DNA of 64,000 nt from Paenibacillus arenosi. GTDB lineage: Bacteria; Bacillota; Bacilli; Paenibacillales; Paenibacillaceae. The stretch is taken from NCBI RefSeq assembly GCF_014841135.1, contig NZ_JACYTN010000004.1, positions 1-64,000 on the forward strand. Direction: 5' to 3'. Below are positions 51,479 to 61,761 of this stretch, in pieces. Under the pieces are notes generated by a model. It had not been told where the DNA came from and did no database searches. It was given only the letters and a program-made list of their open reading frames with translations. Each line of letters begins with the position of its first letter. Position 1 is the first letter of the stretch. Both the position numbers and the translations under genes were made by a program.

Positions 51479-52783
51479 TTACCTGTCACACGTGATAGAA
51501 CTAGAGTCATGAACTTGTCGTCCGCGCTGCATCCAAGCGTGCAACATATAGCTGCTTAAAGACAAGCCCGCTACAATAATAGATACAATGACGACCATGT
51601 TTAATCCACCTGTATCGTAAGCAATTCCTAGAGCTAGCGGTCCAATCATTCGCCCTATGGAGCTGATTCCTCCTACTAACCCTAAGTAAAAAGGAGCTTC
51701 TCTACCTGCCACTTTACTTATATAAGCTGGAACAGCAGGTGATACTAGCATTTCACCCAACGTAGCTACAATCATGGCAAATATGAATCCAATATAACTT
51801 GGCCATATCCAGATCATTAAATAAGCAACGCCGTACAAGGCCGCGCTCCAAGTCAACTGAGAAGTAGATTTGGCTGCCCATGTTCGTTTCAACCAACTCA
51901 GAAGTGGTTGTCCAGCAAAAATGAAAATGCCATTAATGGTCCATAACCAGCTGTACATCTTCATCTCCATTCCTTGATCGGTCAAGTGCGGAGCGACACC
52001 TGTCCCCCACATCGAGTTCGCGAGCCAAATAAACATAGATCCGCAGCCGATGAACAAATAAATGTGAATGGAGCGAAGTTTGGTCGAAAGTGAAAGATGC
52101 GGCATCGCGCCTATCTCCCTGCTATCTGACGACTGGATATTTCCAACCTCCCGGCTGTCAGGCTTCGATCTCACACTAGAAATGGTAGCCATGCGGTTAG
52201 AAATAAGTTCATTGTTCATATAAAAGTGAAAGAATACTGCGAAAGCCACTGAAGCTGCTGCATTCATTAAAAAAGTCAAATTAAAAGAAATGTCAGCCAG
52301 CACACCGCTCACTGCTGTTCCTAAAGCCACACCAATATTGTTCGCTACATAGAAAGAATTGAATAATTCATCTCTGCGCTCTGGCCAACGGAATCCAATA
52401 AACGATTGCATCGCCGGCATGGATAAGTTAGAAGTAAAACCGATCGCAAACATCGTAATGATATAGCCCCACCAGCTTGTATAGGCTGTCACTACGAGCG
52501 AAGCTTGAAGAATGGCCGATGCAGCTAATGAACCAATTAAAAGGTTCCTAACTCCCCATCTATAATAAAAAGAACCGCCAGCAACTTGTCCTATCATTCC
52601 TCCTAAAAATTGCATGGTGATGACAAAGCCTGCTTCTGCTAAGCTGCGCCCTAGTTGTTGATGGACAAATATCGTCGTTAACGGCCACATCAGAGCCGAT
52701 CCTGCCGAATGAATCATACTGGCCCAAATAAAAACATTCATTTCACGAGTATTCTGTCTGAATATAGACCACGGTGATTCCAC
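51479..52783 (-). CDS. MFS transporter
   Basis: A 434-residue major facilitator with about twelve transmembrane helices. The first half shows MIGQVAGGSFYYRWGVRNLLIG (loop 2-3 region, G-x3-D/R-R-type motif) and GFTSNLSMPAMQSFIGFRWPERRDELFNSFYVANNIGVALG. The second half includes GEMLVSPAVPAYISKVAGREAPFYLGLVGG. This pattern resembles the Bacillus YttB/MDR-type proteins; the substrate is unknown. The cytoplasmic loop near residues 203-225 has a small internal repeat (DSREVG / DSREIG). The start is GTG, 10 nt after AGGAG. Confidence 0.88.
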   Translation of the reverse strand: MESPWSIFRQNTREMNVFIWASMIHSAGSALMWPLTTIFVHQQLGRSLAEAGFVITMQFLGGMIGQVAGGSFYYRWGVRNLLIGSLAASAILQASLVVTAYTSWWGYIITMFAIGFTSNLSMPAMQSFIGFRWPERRDELFNSFYVANNIGVALGTAVSGVLADISFNLTFLMNAAASVAFAVFFHFYMNNELISNRMATISSVRSKPDSREVGNIQSSDSREIGAMPHLSLSTKLRSIHIYLFIGCGSMFIWLANSMWGTGVAPHLTDQGMEMKMYSWLWTINGIFIFAGQPLLSWLKRTWAAKSTSQLTWSAALYGVAYLMIWIWPSYIGFIFAMIVATLGEMLVSPAVPAYISKVAGREAPFYLGLVGGISSIGRMIGPLALGIAYDTGGLNMVVIVSIIVAGLSLSSYMLHAWMQRGRQVHDSSSITCDR

Positions 52784-52825
52784 TTAGATGTCACTCCTGT
52801 CTTTGTCGTCGTCCTATGTAATAGA

Positions 52826-52885
52826 AGCAAAAATAACCTTAATCCTATCTACCATATATAATGGTAGATGATGGATTAAGGTTAT
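52826..52885 (-). terminator. Terminator of gltB
   Basis: ATAACCTTAATCC (52833-52845) pairs with GGATTAAGGTTAT (52873-52885), with an inner TCTACCAT/ATGGTAGA stem. On the minus strand the hairpin is followed by a U-run (ATTTTTG). It lies 40 nt after the gltB stop and ahead of the MFS gene. Confidence 0.92.
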
Positions 52886-52925
52886 ACAAGCTAAATCGTT
52901 ATCATATGAATCCGAAAGTTATTAA

Positions 52926-55900
52926 CTAGTTGCCGCCAACACGGGACAACTCACGCATATTCGCTTCGAAAGCCGCGAGTAAAGCAGCTTCCCCCACTAA
53001 GCCCTTTGCTTCAACCTTCTCAATTAGCTCTAACATGCGCTTATAGTCTTTAGGGATAACGCGTACGAACTTAGGCAATAACTCCTGCCACTGGTCCAGT
53101 ACTTTACTACCAATTGAACTGCCCGTGTAATGCACGTGCTTCTCAATCATATGGCGCAGTTGCTCGATTTCGCTATCAAGCTCTACACGCTCCAAAAGTA
53201 CCATTTCCAAGTTGCAGTTATGAACGAATGTATTGTCTGTATCAAGTACGTAAGCAATACCACCCGACATACCTGCTGCAAAGTTTCTGCCCGTAGAACC
53301 TAGCACAACTACGCGTCCACCAGTCATATACTCACAGCCGTGATCGCCTACGCCTTCAACAACGACATTTACACCAGAGTTACGAACAGCGAATCGCTCT
53401 CCTGCTATACCATTTATATATGCTTGACCGCTAGTCGCTCCATAGAATGCGGTATTGCCGATAATGATATTTTCTTCTGCTGCAAATGTAGCGCGCGGTG
53501 ACGGCTTCACAACCAACTTACCGCCGGACAATCCTTTACCGACGTAGTCATTGCTGTCGCCTTCCACCTTTAGCGTCATTCCCTTCGGTACGAATGCACC
53601 GAAGCTTTGACCTGCTGAACCTGTAAAAGTGAAGGAAATCGTGTCTTCTGGCAAGCCTTGTGCGCCGTACTTACGAGTGACTTCACTGCCTAGAATCGTA
53701 CCTGTTGCACGATTCACGTTCGTAATCGGGAATGTTCCCGTTACCGGCTGCGCATGCTCCAACGCCGCTTGAGCCGCAGGCACTAGATGAAGCATATCCA
53801 ACGTCTCTTCAAGACCGTGGTTCTGCTCCCGAACTTTCGTGCGAGCAGAGCCTGCTGGAAGCTCTGGCTGATACAGCACTGTAGACAAATCGATATGCTT
53901 CGCTTTCCAGTGGTCACTTACTTCTTTCACATTCAAGCACTCTGTACGACCAATCATATCGTCCAACGTACGGAATCCAAGCTCTGCCATTAATTCACGC
54001 AGCTCTTCGGCAACGAATCTCATGAAGTTTACAACATGGTCAGGGTCGCCTTTGAAGTTTTTACGAAGGTCTGGGTTCTGTGTCGCTACGCCAACTGGAC
54101 AAGTGTCCAACTGACATACACGCATCATAATGCAGCCTACTACAACGAGCGGTGCTGTAGAGAAGCCGTATTCTTCAGCTCCGAGCAATGCTGCGATCGC
54201 AAGATCACGACCTGTCATCATTTTTCCATCTGTCTCAAGACGAATACGGTCACGCAAATTGTTGAGAATTAGCGTCTGATGCGTCTCAGCCAATCCAAGC
54301 TCCCATGGGAGGCCCGCATGACGAATCGAACCTTGAGGGGATGCCCCTGTTCCGCCATCATAACCACTGACAAGAATAATGTCTGCGCGACCTTTTGCTA
54401 CACCAGCAGCAATCGTGCCGACACCGACTTCAGATACAAGCTTCACGTTAATCGCTGCACGTGGATTCGCATTTTTCAAGTCATAAATAAGTTCCGCCAA
54501 ATCTTCAATCGAATAAATATCATGATGCGGTGGCGGTGAGATAAGACCTACACCCGGTGTAGAACCGCGAACTTCCGCTACCCAAGGGTACACTTTACGC
54601 CCTGGCAGCTGTCCACCTTCACCTGGCTTCGCGCCTTGCGCCATCTTAATCTGAATTTCATCCGCATTAACCAAATAGTTAGACGTTACACCGAAGCGTC
54701 CTGATGCCACCTGCTTAATCGAGCTGCGGCGCCAGTCGCCGTTAGGGTCCTTTACAAAGCGTGCCGGGTCTTCTCCACCTTCACCGGAATTCGACTTCCC
54801 GCCGATACGATTCATCGCTATCGCTAGCGTCTCATGCGCTTCCTTAGAGATAGAGCCGAACGACATCGCTCCTGTCTTGAATCGTTTGAAGATGGATTGT
54901 AACGATTCCACTTCTTCTATAGGCACTGGTGCGCCAATTGGCTTAAGCTCAAATAGAGAGCGCAATGTACCGTTTTGGCCATACTCTTTTTGTACGAGAC
55001 CAGCATACTTTTTGTACAATTTGTAGTCGCCTTTGCGGCACGCTTCCTGCAATGTGTGTATCGTCTGCGGATTGAACAGATGTTCTTCCCCGTTCTTGCG
55101 CCATTGATAATCACCGCCGGAATCTAACTCCGTATCGCGTCCCTCTTGTACAGCATAAGCACGATTGTGATGTGCAAGCGCTTCTTGCGCTACTTCTTCG
55201 AGACCAATGCCACCGATACGTGAAGGTGTCCATCTGAAATATTTATTAATAAAGGACTGTTCCAAGCCAAGTGCTTCAAATATTTGAGCTCCGCGGTACG
55301 ACTGCACCGTAGAAATACCCATTTTGGATAAAATTTTGACAACACCTTTCGTTGCTGCCTTAATATAGTTCTTCACTGCTTTATCATGCGATATTTTGCG
55401 AATTAAGCCTTGGCGAATCATATCATCCAATGTCTCGAATGCCAAATATGGATTGACCGCGCTAACACCGTAACCGAGCAGCAATGCGTAATGATGAACC
55501 TCACGCGGCTCACCAGACTCAAGCAGCAATCCAACCTTCGTACGCGTGCCTGTTTCAATCAAATGATGATGCAGGTAAGATACAGCCAGCAAAGCTGGAA
55601 TTGCAGCATTTTCTGCGTCAATGCCACGGTCGGACAAAATAATAATGTTATGTCCTTTACTTATAACGCGATCTGCTGCTTCGCACATTGTCTGTAAAGC
55701 CTCACTCAAGCCATTTGCTCCTTCATTCGCTGAGAACAGAATAGGAATTGTAATGGACTTGAATCCCGGGCGCCTAATATGACGCAGCTTCGCAAAGTCT
55801 TCATTCGATAAGACTGGTGTATCTAATCGAACATGACGACAGCTCTCTGGCTCTGGATGCAGCAAGTTGCGCTCAGGTCCAATCGTTGTTCCTGTAGCCG

Positions 55901-57524
55901 TAACAATTTCCTCACGAATTGCATCGATAGGTGGATTCGTAACCTGTGCGAACAATTGCTTGAAATAGTTGTATAGGCGCTGAGGACGCTCAGAAAGTAC
56001 GGCGAGCGGTGCGTCATAACCCATTGATCCAATCGGCTCAACACCACTTGATGCCATCGGCTCAAGCACTTTGCGCAGCTCTTCAAATGTATAGCCAAAC
56101 GCCTGTTGTCGTTGTTGAACATTCTCATGCTTCGGCTCCGGTACTTCTGGTGCCTCTGGGAGATCATCAAGGCCAATCAAGTGCTCATCAAGCCACTCTT
56201 GATAGGGGTTTTCGTTAGCAATTTGCTGCTTAACTTCCTCGTCGGATATAATTCGACCTTGCTCCGTATCAACGAGTAAAATACGACCTGGGCGAAGGCG
56301 GTCTTTATACAATATTTGTTCAGGTGCAATATCCAACACACCTGCTTCAGAACTAAGAATGATCAAGTCGTCTTTTGTGACGTAATAACGGGATGGTCGA
56401 AGACCATTACGGTCCAAAATTGCACCGATCTGCACGCCATCTGTGAACGCCATTGCAGCAGGGCCATCCCATGGCTCCATCATACAGCTGTGGTATTCAT
56501 AGAACGCGCGTTTGGCAGGATCCATGCTATCGTGATTGGACCATGGCTCAGGCACCATCATCATTGCCACATGCGGCAGCGAACGTCCAGATAAATAGAG
56601 GAATTCAAAGGTGTTATCGAACATCGCTGTATCGGAACCGTCTGGATTAATAACCGGTTTGATCTTCTCTAGATCAGCATCAAATACTTCGGACTGACAG
56701 AGCGTTTGACGAGCATTCATCCAGTTCACATTACCACGCAGTGTGTTGATCTCTCCATTATGAATCATAAAGCGGTAAGGATGGGCACGCTCCCAGCTTG
56801 GGAACGTATTTGTACTAAAGCGCGAATGCACAAGAGCAATCGCGGTCTCTAAAGTCGGATTTTGCAGATCCAAGTAGAAATGACCTACCTGCTCCGTTGT
56901 AAGCATTCCTTTATACACGATCTTACGGCAAGACATGCTCGGAATATAGAACGTATCTGCACCTTCCTCGTTCGTATAACGGATTGCCTGCTCCGCACGC
57001 TTACGAATGAGATAAAGCTTTCGTTCGAATGCCAGATCGCTCTTAATAGCTTCACTGCGACCGATGAACAGTTGACGAACGTATGGCTTTACGGCTTTAG
57101 CGGACTGACCTAATGTTTCATCGTTTGTTGGCACGGTGCGGAAACCTAGGAAGGTTTGACCTTCGTCTTCTACAATTCGACGAAGCTCCGCCTCGTGACG
57201 CTCCCGGATGCGGACGTCTTGGGACATAAACAACATACCAACGCCGTAGCGTCCCGCTTCCGGCAATTCCACGCCTTGCTCTTGCATCTGTTGTGCAAAG
57301 AAACGATGCGGCAGCTGCAGCATAATGCCTGCCCCATCCCCCGTATTAGGTTCGCTTCCTTGACCGCCACGATGCTCCATACTAACCAAGACAGTTAACG
57401 CTTGGCGAACGATGTCATGGGACTTCTGCCCTTTGATATGGGCGACAAATCCCATACCACATGCATCTTTCTCGTACTGTGGATCGTATAGACCCTGCTT
57501 CTGAGGTAAGCCGTATGCTTTCAT
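52926..57524 (-). CDS. gltB: Glutamate synthase large subunit
   Basis: GltB makes glutamate from glutamine and 2-oxoglutarate. The N-terminal class-II amidotransferase domain starts with the nucleophile Cys in [12 protein letters not shown] (about residue 22, exposed after processing). Next come the central domain, the FMN-binding synthase domain ([33 protein letters not shown]) and the 3Fe-4S cluster cysteines in [18 protein letters not shown]. The C-terminal beta-helix domain has GGRVVVLG. The length of about 1,532 residues is complete. The ATG at 57524 has AGAAAGG 9 nt upstream. No gltD small subunit and no gltC regulator is adjacent, so the partner must be elsewhere. Confidence 0.97.
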   Translation of the reverse strand: MKAYGLPQKQGLYDPQYEKDACGMGFVAHIKGQKSHDIVRQALTVLVSMEHRGGQGSEPNTGDGAGIMLQLPHRFFAQQMQEQGVELPEAGRYGVGMLFMSQDVRIRERHEAELRRIVEDEGQTFLGFRTVPTNDETLGQSAKAVKPYVRQLFIGRSEAIKSDLAFERKLYLIRKRAEQAIRYTNEEGADTFYIPSMSCRKIVYKGMLTTEQVGHFYLDLQNPTLETAIALVHSRFSTNTFPSWERAHPYRFMIHNGEINTLRGNVNWMNARQTLCQSEVFDADLEKIKPVINPDGSDTAMFDNTFEFLYLSGRSLPHVAMMMVPEPWSNHDSMDPAKRAFYEYHSCMMEPWDGPAAMAFTDGVQIGAILDRNGLRPSRYYVTKDDLIILSSEAGVLDIAPEQILYKDRLRPGRILLVDTEQGRIISDEEVKQQIANENPYQEWLDEHLIGLDDLPEAPEVPEPKHENVQQRQQAFGYTFEELRKVLEPMASSGVEPIGSMGYDAPLAVLSERPQRLYNYFKQLFAQVTNPPIDAIREEIVTATGTTIGPERNLLHPEPESCRHVRLDTPVLSNEDFAKLRHIRRPGFKSITIPILFSANEGANGLSEALQTMCEAADRVISKGHNIIILSDRGIDAENAAIPALLAVSYLHHHLIETGTRTKVGLLLESGEPREVHHYALLLGYGVSAVNPYLAFETLDDMIRQGLIRKISHDKAVKNYIKAATKGVVKILSKMGISTVQSYRGAQIFEALGLEQSFINKYFRWTPSRIGGIGLEEVAQEALAHHNRAYAVQEGRDTELDSGGDYQWRKNGEEHLFNPQTIHTLQEACRKGDYKLYKKYAGLVQKEYGQNGTLRSLFELKPIGAPVPIEEVESLQSIFKRFKTGAMSFGSISKEAHETLAIAMNRIGGKSNSGEGGEDPARFVKDPNGDWRRSSIKQVASGRFGVTSNYLVNADEIQIKMAQGAKPGEGGQLPGRKVYPWVAEVRGSTPGVGLISPPPHHDIYSIEDLAELIYDLKNANPRAAINVKLVSEVGVGTIAAGVAKGRADIILVSGYDGGTGASPQGSIRHAGLPWELGLAETHQTLILNNLRDRIRLETDGKMMTGRDLAIAALLGAEEYGFSTAPLVVVGCIMMRVCQLDTCPVGVATQNPDLRKNFKGDPDHVVNFMRFVAEELRELMAELGFRTLDDMIGRTECLNVKEVSDHWKAKHIDLSTVLYQPELPAGSARTKVREQNHGLEETLDMLHLVPAAQAALEHAQPVTGTFPITNVNRATGTILGSEVTRKYGAQGLPEDTISFTFTGSAGQSFGAFVPKGMTLKVEGDSNDYVGKGLSGGKLVVKPSPRATFAAEENIIIGNTAFYGATSGQAYINGIAGERFAVRNSGVNVVVEGVGDHGCEYMTGGRVVVLGSTGRNFAAGMSGGIAYVLDTDNTFVHNCNLEMVLLERVELDSEIEQLRHMIEKHVHYTGSSIGSKVLDQWQELLPKFVRVIPKDYKRMLELIEKVEAKGLVGEAALLAAFEANMRELSRVGGN

Positions 57525-57599
57525 AGGATGCAACCTTTCTATATGTTAATGTAGGTATTCATGCATTTATTTATAATTATTCATTTGAATTATTGTATC

Positions 57600-57628
57600 A
57601 TTTTATCACCGCCCCAAATTGAAGGCAA
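57600..57628 (-). promoter_or_regulatory. Probable promoter of gltB
   Basis: On the minus strand -35 TTGCCT (57623-57628), a 17-bp spacer and -10 TAAAAT (57600-57605) lie about 75 bp before the gltB start. A second possible -10, TACAAT, lies a few bases further on. Confidence 0.55.
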
Positions 57629-57994
57629 TTCAAACTTTTTATGCGCTTGATAATTTTTGTTTTACACAAAACGGGGTTTTTAAGCTGATTACTTGCAGTA
57701 CTGCGCCGATTTCACACTGAAAACGACGGCTCGTTGCTTTAAAGCACGTCAAAATCGGAACTTAATCCGCTCCTTTCTATCATGCAGATGACGCTCACCA
57801 TAATTCTCAAATGCATAAACAAGACAAGCATTGTGTATTTTTATACAAACTATTGTATAACAAACACAAATCCTCCTCAGAGATCTCCATCAACCAGATG
57901 ACTATATACAAATCGCAGCCCCTATAACATAGGGACTGCGACCGACTGTACTTATTTACTTTTTATACGGTTAATGACCAATCAGTGAGCTGCA
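57629..57994. other. Region upstream of gltB and after the BIG2 gene
   Basis: No gene is seen. Two structures are present. TTATACAA (57841-57848) and TTGTATAA (57853-57860) form a perfect inverted repeat with a 4-nt centre, a possible operator. A hairpin at 57913-57941 (TCGCAG...CTGCGA, one mismatch) lies after the BIG2 gene stop and may be its terminator, although the following U-tract is weak. Confidence 0.5.
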
Positions 57995-60238
57995 CTATTT
58001 GACCGAAACTCGCATGGAGGCAGATTTGCCTTCAAATGTGAATTTGATAGATGCGCTTCCTTTTGTCACTGCTGTTACTTTTCCGCGCTCTGCTTTTACT
58101 TTGGAGCTTGAAGGTACATACTTCACTTGAGAAGTGACATCAACCACTTCCCCCGTATCGTAAATTGCACTCACCTTCCAGTCAGCTGTTTGACCTACTG
58201 TCATCTTCAGTGAAGAAGCATTTGTCTCCAGCTTCAAAAGACGCGGTTTTACATGAACAGGAATGACAAGTTGATTGCCTTGGTACTCGCCAATAACTCT
58301 CGTGCTTCCTAGAGCAAGACCTTTAACACTAGAACCACGCAAGCTCGCAATGCTTTCATTTTCAACTTTCCAGTCAATACGACTTGTCAGCGTAGCCTTC
58401 TTGCCATCGCGGTATACACCCGTTACTTTGAAGCTCTTGGACTTATTGATATTCACATAGACAGGATTCGGTTCGATAACAAAACGAACAACTTCCTGCT
58501 CAATTGAGATCTTAATGCTAATCTTTACATTTGAATACGTACCGTTCAAAGTTACTCTGCTCGGCACAAGCCCCTTCATCTTACCGTCACGGATAAGCAA
58601 GTTATTGTTACTTGTTTCCCATTTTATTTCTTGCGTTACATCAAGTTCTTCACCATTTGTAAATACAACTGTTGTCTTAGGCAGCGCAACCTCACGACCC
58701 GTCACGATGGACATGTCCGTTTGGTCTGTACGCAGCATTAACGCCTTGCGCAATACTTTCACGTCTGTGCTCAATGCTAGACCGTTTGACGTCACCAACA
58801 ATTGAGCATCTCCGCTGCTTATAGCTTTCATTTTATCATCTTCTACTTCTAGTACAGCAGGGTTGCTGGACATATACGTAACCACGTTGCTCAAGTCAAC
58901 TTTGTCTCCGCTAAACGTAATGCCTTGTACTTTCGGAAGTGGCTTCACATCTTCTACGTACAATTCTTGTTTAAACGGCTCTTTAGCGTTTTCTTTCGCA
59001 TCCGTCCAAATCAGTTTCTCGATCATCGGATATACCGTCACATTAACCGATTTAGATAACCCATTATAACTAGCTGTAACTTTAGCCGTTCCTGCGGCTT
59101 TCGCTTGCACAACACCGTTCTCAACCGTCACAGCCATGACATTATCGGAACGCCACTCAGCAAGTGCAGTTACATTATCAGGAGCAGCTAGATCTTTCTG
59201 AGCAAATAGCTCTAGTTTAATCCCTTTTGTGTCACCGAGCATAACATGCTGGTCTTCATCTGGCGTAATCCGAATTGCATGATGGGAAGGACGCACAACC
59301 GCCGTTACACTCTTCGAGCGACCGAGGTAAGTAACCGTTACCGTAGCTGTGCCCACATTGATCGGCTTCACTTTACCATCTTTTACTTGCACGATATTGG
59401 AATCACTTGTCGTCCAAGTTGCTTTCAATGTTACATCTTCCGTTGGGCTGCCCTTCTTCTCCGTTGTTGCAGTAAGCGCATATTCCGCACCACCATACTG
59501 GAATTCAATCAACTTGTTCGGAGACAGCTTCAACTCATCGTAAGCATACTCTACCTTGACTTCGATCGTCTTTGTGATCCCTTTGTGTTTCACAGTAATT
59601 TTTGTTGTACCTGCAGACTTAATATCGAGTACGCCTTTATCCACGTCCACGATATTCGCATCAGCAGAGGACCATAACGCTTCTGCTGTTACATCATTTT
59701 CTGTGGTGGACGATTTATCGTTGGCAAATACTTTCCATTTGTGCTTGGCGCCAAGCATCGTAGTCATAGAAGCATCTACTTCTTGTCCACTATCTGCATT
59801 ACGAACGATAAGCTTGTCGTACATAAATTCAGATACTACTGTCTTCTTCAACGTAAAGCCTTGATATTTAACTGTAATTTCAGATGTACCTTTGCCAGCA
59901 CCTTTGACCCAACCGTTCTCTACCGTTACGGCAGACGGGTTGGAAGAAGTCCATGTCGCTGCTCCCGTAACATCCCTCAAACTCGTTTCTCCCTTAATTG
60001 ATGCCAACACTTTCATCTGTACAGATGAACCATCCACGATAACATGTACAGGAGTTACCGATGATTCAAATTGAAGTCCCGTTACCGTTTCAGCAGTCGT
60101 TGTCTTCGCTGTAGTTGATGCACTAGCAACGGATTGCCACGGAGATATACTCATTATTAATGTAACAACAAGCAAGCTTGCCAGCCATGTTGTCATTTTG
60201 CGCCCGAAAGAGCGTTTGCTTACCTTTAAATTGCTCAA
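57995..60238 (-). CDS. Secreted protein with eight BIG2-like immunoglobulin repeats
   Basis: The N-terminus has a signal peptide: a basic start, a hydrophobic core (about residues 17-31) and a likely cleavage after SVASA. The rest is a chain of about eight repeats of 80 residues with the BIG2 pattern, marked by TWTSSNPSAVTVENGWVKG, ALWSSADANIVDV, ATWTTSDSNIVQV, AEWRSDNVMAVTV, TYMSSNPAVLEV, KWETSNNNLL, DWKVENESIASL and the last KYVPSSSKVKA. Each ends with a G-T-A-x-V/I-T-V-x-Y strand. No catalytic domain or LPxTG sorting signal is visible. The start is TTG, with AAAGGGG 8 nt upstream. It is likely a surface or matrix protein. Confidence 0.85.
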   Translation of the reverse strand: MSNLKVSKRSFGRKMTTWLASLLVVTLIMSISPWQSVASASTTAKTTTAETVTGLQFESSVTPVHVIVDGSSVQMKVLASIKGETSLRDVTGAATWTSSNPSAVTVENGWVKGAGKGTSEITVKYQGFTLKKTVVSEFMYDKLIVRNADSGQEVDASMTTMLGAKHKWKVFANDKSSTTENDVTAEALWSSADANIVDVDKGVLDIKSAGTTKITVKHKGITKTIEVKVEYAYDELKLSPNKLIEFQYGGAEYALTATTEKKGSPTEDVTLKATWTTSDSNIVQVKDGKVKPINVGTATVTVTYLGRSKSVTAVVRPSHHAIRITPDEDQHVMLGDTKGIKLELFAQKDLAAPDNVTALAEWRSDNVMAVTVENGVVQAKAAGTAKVTASYNGLSKSVNVTVYPMIEKLIWTDAKENAKEPFKQELYVEDVKPLPKVQGITFSGDKVDLSNVVTYMSSNPAVLEVEDDKMKAISSGDAQLLVTSNGLALSTDVKVLRKALMLRTDQTDMSIVTGREVALPKTTVVFTNGEELDVTQEIKWETSNNNLLIRDGKMKGLVPSRVTLNGTYSNVKISIKISIEQEVVRFVIEPNPVYVNINKSKSFKVTGVYRDGKKATLTSRIDWKVENESIASLRGSSVKGLALGSTRVIGEYQGNQLVIPVHVKPRLLKLETNASSLKMTVGQTADWKVSAIYDTGEVVDVTSQVKYVPSSSKVKAERGKVTAVTKGSASIKFTFEGKSASMRVSVK

Positions 60239-60413
60239 GCTATATTCCCCTTTCCCTACTTCATACCAAAGTATGTCGCAAAGTCATGTATATATTGATA
60301 TATCGGCAGTTGGAAAGGTTTTTTTTATGATAATCCGAATGTACGCTACATGAATGTGAAAATTAAGACTTTTTAACTAGTTTTGCTGCAAATGTACCCT
60401 CGAACAACTGCTC

Positions 60414-61535
60414 TTATTTTCCAAAAAACATCCCAACTGGGCTTCGCACTGACCGTCGTGGGGCCAACTTATTGCCAATGTACTGCACGCCTATACAAAG
60501 CAGCATTGTAAGCACCGTTGTCACGAGTACCGACCAATATGACCCGTACCATGCTGAACTATGAAATTCTAGGCTTTCCAGTATAAGCACATGGGCAAGG
60601 AATATGAAAAAAGCGTATTGCCCCAGATTCATAATCCCTTTCATCCAACGCGATTCTGCGAATACAAGGGCACATTTCCATACAAGCAAAATCGTACAAC
60701 ATACATATACAAACACCGTTACACGATAAAAATGAATCGAATTGCCAAGGTCTGATGAAATGCTAAACGATAAATGGACGTCTGCGAGCTGAATAATAAG
60801 AGAAGCAAGATACACACTTGTACAAAAGGCGAGTGACTTGTTCTTTACGTACTGCAAGCATTTTTCGAAATGCAAGCCAACTGCTAGTCCTAATACGAAA
60901 TAGCCCATCATACCAAATAACGTTGGTGCAATTAAGATTTCCCATGCTTTCCCGAGCGACGCAGGTATGTAATCAAATGAAGAAAGGAATAGAAGTTGAT
61001 ACGCAGCCGTGTACAGAAGTTGAATGCTGCCTATGATGAGAAGAAAGCCTCCGACGTTCCATCTTAGTCCTTTGATCCAAAGAGGCAGAAGAATGATGCA
61101 TTGCAACAAAAGAGGAATGAAATACAATTGATGAAAATATCCTTTACCCAACACAAGGGCAACGACGAGATGCTGCAACCCCCACGGGTTGATCATAAAC
61201 CAGGTGAACAATAAGCCGATAACAGTCCACAGCAAGTATGGCAGCAGCAGATCGCTTCCACGCTTTAGGATTAAACTTGGATAAGAAATGGGCTTATCCT
61301 TAAGCCGATACGTTATGAGCAGTCCCGACACAAATAGAAACATAGGTACCGAAAACCTGCCCCATGCGCTTGCCCATACCAAGGGCAGCACTCCTGCTTC
61401 CATCTGTCCTCCCCATCCAGCATGATCAGGATACTGTACTGCAATTCCCATTGAAATAACGTGAATGAGAACGACACCCATTATCGCGACGCCACGCATC
61501 GCTTCGAGTTCCCATCGCCGATTTACACTTGTCAC
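60414..61535 (-). CDS. Acyltransferase-3 family membrane protein
   Basis: This integral membrane O-acyltransferase of the acyltransferase-3 (OafA-like) family has about ten helices. The N-terminal signature RRWELEAMRGVAIMGVVLIHVIS holds the conserved Arg and His, and FSVPMFLFVSGLLITYRL follows. Such enzymes acetylate or acylate exported glycans or lipids. The GTG start has AAGGAGGT 6 nt upstream. It stands alone between the YhgE terminator and the BIG2 gene, and no partner is obvious. The exopolysaccharide is a possible target (inference). Confidence 0.88.
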   Translation of the reverse strand: MTSVNRRWELEAMRGVAIMGVVLIHVISMGIAVQYPDHAGWGGQMEAGVLPLVWASAWGRFSVPMFLFVSGLLITYRLKDKPISYPSLILKRGSDLLLPYLLWTVIGLLFTWFMINPWGLQHLVVALVLGKGYFHQLYFIPLLLQCIILLPLWIKGLRWNVGGFLLIIGSIQLLYTAAYQLLFLSSFDYIPASLGKAWEILIAPTLFGMMGYFVLGLAVGLHFEKCLQYVKNKSLAFCTSVYLASLIIQLADVHLSFSISSDLGNSIHFYRVTVFVYVCCTILLVWKCALVFAESRWMKGIMNLGQYAFFIFLAHVLILESLEFHSSAWYGSYWSVLVTTVLTMLLCIGVQYIGNKLAPRRSVRSPVGMFFGK

Positions 61536-61645
61536 ATTCGTACCTCCTTACGATTTGCCGCCCTCCGGTAAGTGTATACTTGTTGCAACGAATCTAATGA
61601 AGTCTTACAACCAATTCGAGCTTTCATTCCTATTTCCTGCTGAAC

Positions 61646-61687
61646 ATGGAAAAAACCCTCAAATGCTGGTTCAGCACTTGAGGGTTT
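61646..61687 (-). terminator. Terminator of yhgE
   Basis: AAACCCTCAA with inner GCTG (61653-61668) pairs with CAGC and TTGAGGGTTT (61672-61687). On the minus strand it is followed by a U-run (61651-61655). It lies about 75 nt after the yhgE stop. Confidence 0.92.
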
Positions 61688-61761
61688 CTCTGACTTTCAA
61701 TTATTCCCGTTTTAAAATGGGACGACGAGAAGAAGGTGTATCCTGTTCTTACTTCGCTAGC

